NCBI GenBank assembly: GCA_029204225.1
Contig: CM055094.1
Coordinates: forward strand, 30,871,427 to 30,935,426
Origin: Diphasiastrum complanatum
Taxonomy: Eukaryota > Streptophyta > Lycopodiopsida > Lycopodiales > Lycopodiaceae
DNA length: 64,000 nt
Direction: 5' to 3'
Shown: in pieces, positions 57,041 through 64,000 of the stretch
Numbering within the stretch: the stretch's first letter is position 1
Layout of the letters: each line of letters begins with the position of its first letter
Position numbers and translations under genes: made by a program
The notes under the pieces: model-generated
Seen by the model: only the letters and a program-made list of their open reading frames with translations
Told to the model about the DNA's origin: nothing
Database searches by the model: none

Positions 57041-58910
57041 ATTGCTGCATGGCAACCTCAATTGGAGTCATGTTGGAAGCCAATGATAGGCTTACCTCAA
57101 GTAACTATTCATTGTGGAAAGTGAGGATGGAGTCACTTCTTGAGATGAATGATGTTTTGTGGAATCAAAGGACACTTTGCAAGTGAGTGCTACAAGAAGA
57201 AGAGAGATCAAGGAGACGAGCAAGGTAATCTTAGTCTTGATGAGGATGGTTTGGATGTGCAAGATGCAAATGATGATGCTTTTGTGATGTCTTCATGTAT
57301 GCTTGCTAATGATGGAGATCTAGATCCTTGGTGGATTGATAGTGGAGCAAGTTCACACATGACCTTTCACAAAGAGTACTTCACTTCTTTGTTGGCATAT
57401 GGAGATGACAACAGGGTGATCTACACGGCCAATGATGGTGAGTGTGCAATCAAAGGGATTGGCACAATTCCTGTTTCTCTCTCTACAAATAGGAATGTTC
57501 ATTTGGAGGATGTCTTGTCTATTCCATCTATTACCAAGAATTTTCTTAGTGTGAGTCAAATGCTAAGTAAGGGCCTCAAGGTGGAGTTTGATGGAGATGC
57601 TTGTTTGATCAAAAGGAAGGATGTCTTGATTGGAAAAGGTAAAAGGCAAGGGAAGTTGTTCAAACTTGATGCTTGTGTTATTGCTAACCAAGTTGGATGT
57701 GTTGCAAGGGAGCAAATTTCTATTCAAGAGGTTTGGCACAAAAGGATGGGACACCTCAACTTCAAGTCATTGGAGGTAATGGCAAGGAAGAAGGTTGTGA
57801 TTGGTCTTCCAAGTTCCTTAAGTAATGACAAGCATGTTTGTGAGTCTTCTGCTTTGTCTAAGTCACATAGACTACCTTATACTAGATCTATTTCTAGATC
57901 TACAAAGCCTTGTCAACTTGTACATTTGGATATTTATGGATCTAGTACAATTAGCAATAGTGGAGCTAAGATGTATGTAACATTCATTGATGATTTTAGT
58001 AGATTTTGTTAGATCTATCTACTAAAGAGCAAGGATGAAGTGTATGATGTCTTTTTCAAGTTCAAGAATGAAAGAGAGAACCAATTTTCCACAAATATCA
58101 AGCGCTTGAGAGGTGACAATTGTGGTGAGTACATATCTAACAAGTTCAAAGACTTTTGTGATGAGCATGGATCAAGAGGGAGTATACAACATCAAGGACC
58201 CCACAACAAAATTGAGTGGTTGAAAGGAAAAATAGGACTTTATGTGAAAGTGCTAAAGCTATGAGGTTAAGTGCTAATCTTGACAAACCATTTTGGGACC
58301 AAGCTTTGTTGTGTGCCAATTTCTTGTGCAATAGGTGGCCGAGTGCTATTTTGGATGGAAGGACACCTTTTGAGATGCTATTCAAGAGGAGGCCGAGTGT
58401 CAACTTTCTAAGAACCTTTGGATGCACATGCTATGTCAACATTACTCTTGATGATAGGACCGAGGAGGATCCATTTTCTAGAAGAGGTATTTTTGTTGGA
58501 TATAGTGAGGTGAGTAAAGCCTACAAGGTTTACATTTCTTCTACTAACAAAGTGATTGTTGGTAGAGATGTCATTTTTGATGAGGGGAACATTCCAAAGG
58601 TGTCTTCAAGCATGATTGATGGTAGAGTGGATGGATCCAACATTCTTGATGTTGATGAGAAGGATCTTACTTTGGATGGTGGTGATGATGGACCTTCATC
58701 AAGTCAAAAGCCAAGGAGAACATCAAGAGAAAGACAAGTACCTTCAAGGCTCACATATGATCAAAAGGGTAAGCAAGTAGTTTTTGGAAATTATGTTTCT
58801 TTCCTAACCTCTTTGGATGAGCCTACAAGTGTAGATGAAGCAAGGAAAGAAGAGGAGTGGATCCAAGCAATGGATCTTGAGTATGAAGCTCTTATGAAGA
58901 GTGGAACATC
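57041..58910 (+). pseudogene. Copia-B2 gag remnant, protease and integrase
   Basis: The start MATSIGVMLEANDRLTSSNY and the first 36 or so gag residues run to 57150. There a deletion joins them to the zinc knuckle (GIKGHFASECYKKK), out of frame. Then follow the protease (WWIDSGASSHMT), HHCC region (HKRMGHLNFKSLEVM) and integrase core (HLDIYGS, LRGDNCGEY). A TAG at 58011 replaces a Trp codon, and frameshifts near 58150-58220 destroy the Glu motif (NGVAERKNRTL in the intact copy). The integrase tail reads on to about 58910. It is nearly identical to the minus-strand frame at 61578-63983. Confidence 0.9.
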
Positions 58911-59790
58911 TTTTGGAAGATCTTCTTGTGTAAATGGAGCTATGCAAGTGGATAGATGCTATCATGCTATAAAATCAAGTATTGTATCTTGAAAACAAAG
59001 TCTGTTCAATGACTTTGATGATCAAGTTGAAGATCAAGAAGTTGATCTCAAAGCGCTTCAACTAGTCAAAAGAGAAGGTGGCAATTTGGAGCTAGTCAAG
59101 AGCATCAAAGGAGAGGTAATTGGCAAAGGTGTTATGGATCTGTTTTTGCAGCATATTGATGACACAAGTAAGGTCAAAGGAGCAGCAAGGAAGTGTTGTT
59201 CAAGTTTACTTTACTTGTTCTATCTCATGTTTGAGCATTTTCATGTGGATGTGTGCAAATTTTCAAGATATGGTAAAACTAGCTACATTGGTGAGCATTG
59301 TTTTGATGTTGGATTTGTACTAGAATTTTTGGCTGGTTTTGCTGATGGAAATGAAGCTATTGGAGGTTATTATGTCACTCATTCATGATCAAGTCATCAA
59401 GGCTTGATGGCATATTATGGCAAGATGGAAATGGGAGCTCATTCATGGAGTATCATGGTGGATACAAGGCAACAAAAGACAAAGGAGAAAAAGACATGCA
59501 AGCAGAAGCTGATCACTCACATTTATTGTTTGTTTGCTGTATTTTTCAGAGAGTTCAGAGTTGGAAGCATGGTGGAATCATTTCATTTACATTCTATTTG
59601 ATTCTTAATGTTCTAGTCACATTTTTACATGTAAAATTGATGTAAGAAATAATGAAGCATCCCAAGTGGACACTATTCTCTATATCAATAATGGTTGTTT
59701 CTATTTTTAGCATTACATGATCATTGAAAGGAGGTCTATTCTCAGGAAGAAGATCATTCTGATGGATCAAAGTTCTATGGTCAAAAACCA
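58911..59790 (+). other. Foreign segment inside Copia-B2
   Basis: No Copia similarity is seen here. A 100-codon frame at 59086-59388 (MELVKSIKGEVIGKGVMDLF, ending in YYVTHS) has no motif I recognise. The segment may be a captured host fragment or unrelated insertion. It lies exactly where RT and most of RNase H are missing. Confidence 0.5.
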
Positions 59791-59997
59791 TGCTAGGAGC
59801 AAGCATATTGAGATACAATATCATTTTGTGAGGGAGCGAGTCATTGCAAAGGAGGTGGAGCTTCAACATGTGTCTTCAAGGGAATGTTTAGTTGATATCT
59901 TCACCAAAGCATTGGGAAAAGACTTGTTCATGAAGCATATAACTTCACTTGGAGTATTATCAAAGTCTATGCTAAAACTAGTTGAAGAGGGAGTGTG
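59791..59997 (+). pseudogene. Copia-B2 RNase H tail and polypurine tract
   Basis: SKHIEIQYHFVRERVIAKEV and DIFTKALGKDLFMKH match Copia-B1. The purine stretch GAAGAGGGAG precedes the LTR. Confidence 0.92.
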
Positions 59998-60642
59998 AAA
60001 GATTCAACTAGTTTCATAACATTTTGCAATATTTTCATATTTGGCATATTGAGGCCAAAACTTGTTGTAGACTTAGAGGTTGACTTTTCAAAGTTCACTA
60101 GTCTAAATGTCATTTGAATAGACACTTTTTGAAAGTGTGGGAAAGATAGAATGCGAGTTTGAGTAGATTCAATTTGAATAAGTTGGGTACATTGAATCTA
60201 GACCCAAAATTAGTAGGGTTAGCATTTGATGGGAAAGCCAAGTAGCCAAATAGGGTTTGGACCTGTTATAAAAGGATGTAACTCATGGAGAGAGTGATCT
60301 TCTCTCTTCTCTATTTCATTTAATGCTTATACATGGTTCTCTTGGGTTCTACTATCCATTGGTGCACTATCTTGGTGATTGTTTGCAATTCTATGTGTAG
60401 AATGATCTATATTTGTTATTTTTGGATCCACACGTGTGAAATACAGTAGCTTGCTGATTTTTTATGGAAAACAATAGTACATAATCATTTCATTCAAGTT
60501 TGATCAAGTTCTATTGGTGTTTGCATCTCAAATTGTGTGTAGATGCTGATTTTTCTACATTGGTGAGATTGGTAGAGTATTTCTCTTTCTAACCAAAGAT
60601 CATTCAAGTAGATTGGATCTTAAGCATCTGAAATCTTTCACA
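59994..60642 (+). repeat. Copia-B2 3' LTR
   Basis: 649 bases, TGTGAAAGATT...AATCTTTCACA, near-identical to 62-711. It is followed by CTTTG. Confidence 0.95.
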
Positions 60643-60647
60643 CTTTG

Positions 60648-61577
60648 TACTTGGCCTCACTAGATGACAATGAGATAGTGAATTATTTCTTTGACATCCA
60701 TGATATAGCTCCATCACCTATGAAGATACAATAAACACTAATGGATTTCCTATCCATTACATCTCCAACATAGTCCAAATCTGAAAATATAAAAAGATTA
60801 GGTGATGATCTCTCATACAATATGCCAAAATCTCGAGTTCCAATGATGTACCTCAAAACTCGCTTTCCTAGCTTCCAATGCTCCTCACTAGGATCTTGCA
60901 TGAATTGACTCAATCTTCCAGCACAATAGCTTAGATCAGGTCTAGTAATGGTTAGATAGATGAGTGAACCAACTAGCTTCCTATAGAGAGTAATGTCATC
61001 GAAGAATCTTTCATTACCTCTTATAGTTAGCTTTACATGAGACTCCATAGGTGTATCAATAGCTTTTGCATTTACCATATGAAATCTTTCTAAAATAGAA
61101 TTAGCATACTTCTCTTGACAAATGAAAGTAGATTGAGAAGATCTAATAACTTCTATTCTTTAAATGTAATGCAAATTACCAAGATCATGCACCTCAAACT
61201 TCTTCTTTAAGATCAAGCTTGATATCCTCCACATCTTGATTGTCTCCACCACTCAAGATGACATCATCCACATAGATTAACAAGATGGTAACATCATTTC
61301 CAGCAAACCTATAATAAAGTGAATGATCATACTCACTCATACCAAAGCCTTGAGAGAGTAAAAAAGTGTTAAGCTTAGCATACCAACTCCTTGGTGCTTA
61401 CCTAAGGCCATACAAACTCTTTTGTAGAAGACACACATGATTTGGCTTTGTTGATGAAATGTAGCTCTCGGGTTGCTCCTTGTACACTTCCTCCTCAAGA
61501 TCACCATTCAAGAATGCATTTGAAATTTCCATTTGCCATAGATCTCATCCATAAAGTGTAGCAAGTGAAATAATGAC
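60648..61577 (-). pseudogene. Copia-B1 reverse transcriptase-RNase H
   Basis: Reading down from 61577: TFAPMAKM gives way to a frame with stops. It still shows SLYGLR and the catalytic box LLIYVDDV (61262-61290), then ESHVKLTIRGNERFFDDITL, VGSLIYLTITRPDLSYCAGR and HWKLGKRVLRYIIGTRDFGI. RNase H begins at FSDLDYVGDVMDRKSISVYC, and SWMSKK is followed by a TAA. YVDD is intact, but about five stops and frameshifts make it inactive. The remaining RNase H lies beyond the nested Copia-B2. Confidence 0.9.
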
Positions 61578-64000
61578 TCAAATGCTTACCATCTTTGCCA
61601 TGGGTGCAAAGGTCTCATCATAGTCAATTCCTTGTTGTTGAGCATATCCTTTTGCCACTAACCTTGCCTTGTACTTGTTGATAGATCCATCTTGGTTTGT
61701 CTCCACCTTGAAGATCCATTTGCATCCAATAGCTTTCTTGTCCTTAGGCAACTCCACCAATCTCCATGTTCCATTCTTCATAAGAGCTTGATACTCAAGA
61801 TCCATTGCTTGGATCCACTCCTCTTCTTTCCTTGCTTGATCTACATTTGTAGGCTCATCCAAAGAGGTTAGGAAAGCAACATAATTTCCAGAAACTACTT
61901 GCTTACCCTTTTGATCATATGTGAGCCTTGAAGGTACTTGTCTTTCTCTTGATGTTCTCCTTGGCTTTTGACTTGATGAAGGTCCATCATCACCACCATC
62001 CAAAGTAGGATCCTTCTCATCAACATCAAGAATGTTAGAACCATCTACTTTACCATCAATCAAGCTTGAAGACACCTTTGGAATGTTTCCCTCATCAAAA
62101 ATGACATCTCTACCAACAATCACTTTGTTAGTAGAAGGAATGTAAACCTTGTAGGCTTTACTCACCTCACTATATCCAACAAAAATACCTCTTCTTGAAG
62201 ATGGATCCTCCTTGGTCCTATCATCAAGAGTAATGTTGACATAGCATGTGCATCCAAAGGTTCTTAGAAAGTTGACACTTGGCCTCCTCTTGAATAGCAT
62301 CTCAAAAGGTGTCCTTCCATCCAAAATAGCACTCGACCACCTATTGCATAAGAAATTGGCACACAACAAAGCTTGATCCCAAAATGGTTTGTCAAGATTA
62401 GCACTTAACCTCATAGCTTTAGCACTTTCACATAAAGTCCTATTCTTCCTTTCAGCCACTCCATTTTGTTGTGGGGTCCTTGATGTTGTATACTCCCTCT
62501 TGATCCCATGCTCATCACAAAAGGCCTTGAACTTGTTAGATATGTACTCACCACCATTGTCACCTCTCAAGCACTTGATCTTTGTGGAGAATTGGTTCTC
62601 CCTTGCATTCTTGAACTTGACAGAGACATCATACACTTCATCCTTGCTCTTTAGTAGATAGATCCAACAAAATCTACTAAAATCATCAATGAATGTTACA
62701 TACATCTTAGCTCCACTATTGCTAATTGTAGTAAATCCATGAATATCCGAATGTACAAGTTGAAAAGGCTTTGTAGATCTAGTATAAGGTAGTCTATGTG
62801 ACTTAGGCAAAGCACAAGACTCACAAATATGCTTGTCATTACTTAAGGAACTTGGAAGACCAATCACAACCTTCTTCCTTGCCATTACCTCCAATGACTT
62901 GAAGTTGAGGTGTCCCATCCTTTTGTGCCAAACCTCTTGAATAGAAATTTGCTCCCTTGCAACACATCCAACTTGGTTAGCAATAACACAAGCATCAAGT
63001 TTGAACAACTTCCCTTGCCTTTTACCTTTTCCAATCAAGACATCCTTCCTTTTGATCAAACAAGCATCTCCATCAAACTCCACCTTGAGGCCCTTACTTA
63101 GCATTTGACTCACACTAAGAAAATTCTTGGTAATAGATGGAATAGACAAGACATCCTCCAAATGAACATTCCTATTTGTAGAGAGAGAAACAGGAATTGT
63201 GCCAATCCCTTTGATTGCACACTCACCATCATTGGCCGTGTAGATCACCCTGTTGTCATCTCCATATGCCAACAAAGAAGTGAAGTACTCTTTGTGAAAG
63301 GTCATGTGTGAACTTGCTCCACTATCAATCCACCAAGGATCTAGATCTCCATCATTAGCAAGCATACATGAAGACATCACAAAAGCATCATCATTTGCAT
63401 CTTGCACATCCAAACCATCCTCATCAAGACTAAGATTACCTTGCTCGTCTCCTTGATCTCTCTTCTTCTTGTAGCACTCACTTGCAAAGTGTCCTTTGAT
63501 GCCACAATAGAAGAACTTGAGCTTTGATCTATCCTTCTTTTTGCCACTTGAAGAAGCATCCACTTGATCTTGCCCTTTAGACCACTTGCTTTTGGTTTTG
63601 CCCTTGAATTTGCCCTTTGTGAACATAGCATCGTCTTGAAGTGTCGATGTAGATCCACCTCTTGCTTGAAGCCTATATTCCTCATTGATCAAGATCTCTT
63701 GAAGATCCATCAAACTTGGCAAAGTCTTTTGAATAGCAATACTTTGAACAATGTTAGCATGAGCATCCAACAAGCCATTAAGAATCACTTGAATAAGCTC
63801 TCCTTCCTTAATGCTTTCATCTATGCAAGCTAACTCATCATTCAATGCTTTCATTCTCAAAATAAAAGTACTTGGACTCTCTTCATTCTTTTGCAAACAA
63901 GAAAAGATTTGCCTTCTTAGAGTCAACACTCTAGAAGTAGACTTGGATTCATAAAGCTTCTTCAATGAATTCCAAGCTTCCAAAGATGATGTGCACTTAC
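61578..64000 (-). CDS. Copia-B1 gag(partial)-protease-integrase-RT start
   Basis: An open frame of about 800 codons enters from the window edge. In order it has the gag C-terminal half (AWNSLKKLYESKSTSRVLTL), a zinc knuckle near residue 157 (FYCGIKGHFASEC), the protease near 217 (WWIDSGASSHMT) and HHCC (HKRMGHLNFKSL, CESCALPKSH). The complete DDE integrase triad follows: VHSDIHGF, LRGDNGGEY and NGVAERKNRTL. The integrase tail and RT start come last (KAIGCKWIFKVETNQDGSIN, KARLVAKGYAQQQGIDYDET). The frame ends at 61578 where RT becomes broken. Only the N-terminal part of gag and the 5' LTR are outside the window. The protease and integrase look functional by motif. Confidence 0.92.
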   Translation of the reverse strand, partial: KCTSSLEAWNSLKKLYESKSTSRVLTLRRQIFSCLQKNEESPSTFILRMKALNDELACIDESIKEGELIQVILNGLLDAHANIVQSIAIQKTLPSLMDLQEILINEEYRLQARGGSTSTLQDDAMFTKGKFKGKTKSKWSKGQDQVDASSSGKKKDRSKLKFFYCGIKGHFASECYKKKRDQGDEQGNLSLDEDGLDVQDANDDAFVMSSCMLANDGDLDPWWIDSGASSHMTFHKEYFTSLLAYGDDNRVIYTANDGECAIKGIGTIPVSLSTNRNVHLEDVLSIPSITKNFLSVSQMLSKGLKVEFDGDACLIKRKDVLIGKGKRQGKLFKLDACVIANQVGCVAREQISIQEVWHKRMGHLNFKSLEVMARKKVVIGLPSSLSNDKHICESCALPKSHRLPYTRSTKPFQLVHSDIHGFTTISNSGAKMYVTFIDDFSRFCWIYLLKSKDEVYDVSVKFKNARENQFSTKIKCLRGDNGGEYISNKFKAFCDEHGIKREYTTSRTPQQNGVAERKNRTLCESAKAMRLSANLDKPFWDQALLCANFLCNRWSSAILDGRTPFEMLFKRRPSVNFLRTFGCTCYVNITLDDRTKEDPSSRRGIFVGYSEVSKAYKVYIPSTNKVIVGRDVIFDEGNIPKVSSSLIDGKVDGSNILDVDEKDPTLDGGDDGPSSSQKPRRTSRERQVPSRLTYDQKGKQVVSGNYVAFLTSLDEPTNVDQARKEEEWIQAMDLEYQALMKNGTWRLVELPKDKKAIGCKWIFKVETNQDGSINKYKARLVAKGYAQQQGIDYDETFAPMAKMVSI

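Larger units (their letters stand above)
56628..60642 (+). mobile_element. Copia-B2: nested, non-autonomous Copia element
   Basis: It is flanked by CTTTG duplications. Its 5' LTR keeps only about 75 bases (56628-56702). The coding part has lost most of gag and all of RT. About 0.9 kb of non-Copia sequence (58911-59790) stands where RT and most of RNase H should be. The 3' LTR (59994-60642) is complete. It is inserted in the RNase H domain of Copia-B1. Confidence 0.9.
55641..64000 (-). mobile_element. Copia-B1: minus-strand element, 5' end outside the window
   Basis: It reads from the window edge as gag, protease, integrase and RT start (63983-61578), then the rest of RT and RNase H (61577-60648). 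It is interrupted by the nested Copia-B2 (56628-60642), and continues with the RNase H tail (56622-56281) and the 3' LTR (56280-55641). The RNase H frame resumes exactly across the insertion (SSSEAKYK then ALTHCTKEM), which proves that both parts are one element. Confidence 0.93.

Noticed and set aside
62389-63833. Plus-strand ORFs opposite the large Copia-B1 frame
   Set aside because: They are antisense shadows. The minus strand carries all protease and integrase motifs.
1-64000. CRISPR arrays, bacterial operons, phage genes, rRNA or tRNA genes
   Set aside because: No regularly spaced direct repeats with unique spacers, no ribosome-binding-site pattern and no RNA gene signature were seen. 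The content is plant nuclear.

Overview
The window is plant nuclear DNA that is dense in transposons. Supporting signs are Copia and Gypsy LTR retrotransposons with tRNA-iMet or tRNA-Asp primer sites, GT-AG introns, long (TC)n/(GA)n tracts, a plant-type LRR relic, and many insertions nested inside others. It has no operons, no bacterial signals and no rRNA or tRNA genes that I can see. A large seed-free-plant genome such as a fern or lycophyte would fit the retroelement load and the streptogramin-lyase-like gene, but the sequence alone does not prove the lineage.

Layout. 1-711: the 3' end and LTR of a Copia element (family B). 753-1194: two spliced exons of an unrecognised gene on the minus strand. 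1250-1380: a cluster of palindromes. 1396-2513: a broken DUF7869-type mobile gene. 3996-5318: the only clearly intact, probably host, gene, a Vgb-like beta-propeller protein with a TATA box and two ACGCGT boxes. 5319-7400: simple repeats and unassigned DNA. 7405-10325: remnants of Copia family A, cut off by the next unit.

10326-24618: the most unusual part, here called TE-X. It has a multi-exon DDE-like transposase gene (+), a convergent acidic gene of unknown function (-), a small single-helix membrane ORF (-), and a Ulp1-like cysteine protease gene (+). About 74-bp inverted-repeat units lie in the intergenic space and nearly fill one intron. TE-X is split by an LTR retrotransposon (E1, 18012-24520, target duplication TAGAG). 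E1 has lost most of gag-pol but carries a long coiled-coil accessory ORF and about twenty copies of a GGCGAAGGTT-like motif.

24607-28019: a Gypsy gag on the minus strand split by a second LTR element (E2, 25019-27393, target duplication GTTAC). 29064-29266: a MITE with a 9-bp target duplication. 30860-31617: an LRR pseudogene. 34439-36180: two Gypsy fragments joined head to head. 36480-39576: a Copia element with an in-frame deletion of the integrase core. 40205-45660: a cluster of one repeat family in direct and inverted copies. 45670-49020: a second Copia-A-like copy with its 3' LTR. 49976-51900: a Copia gag with PBS and LTR (-). 51900-54922: a Gypsy gag-protease (-). 55110-55420: a G-rich degenerate repeat. 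55641-64000: a minus-strand Copia-B element, running off the window, that is interrupted by a plus-strand Copia-B relative (56628-60642, target duplication CTTTG) which has lost its reverse transcriptase.

Almost every coding region apart from 3996-5318 has stops, frameshifts or truncations. The large nested minus-strand ORF (61578-63983) and the 546-codon ORF (37936-39576) are the best preserved retroelement frames.
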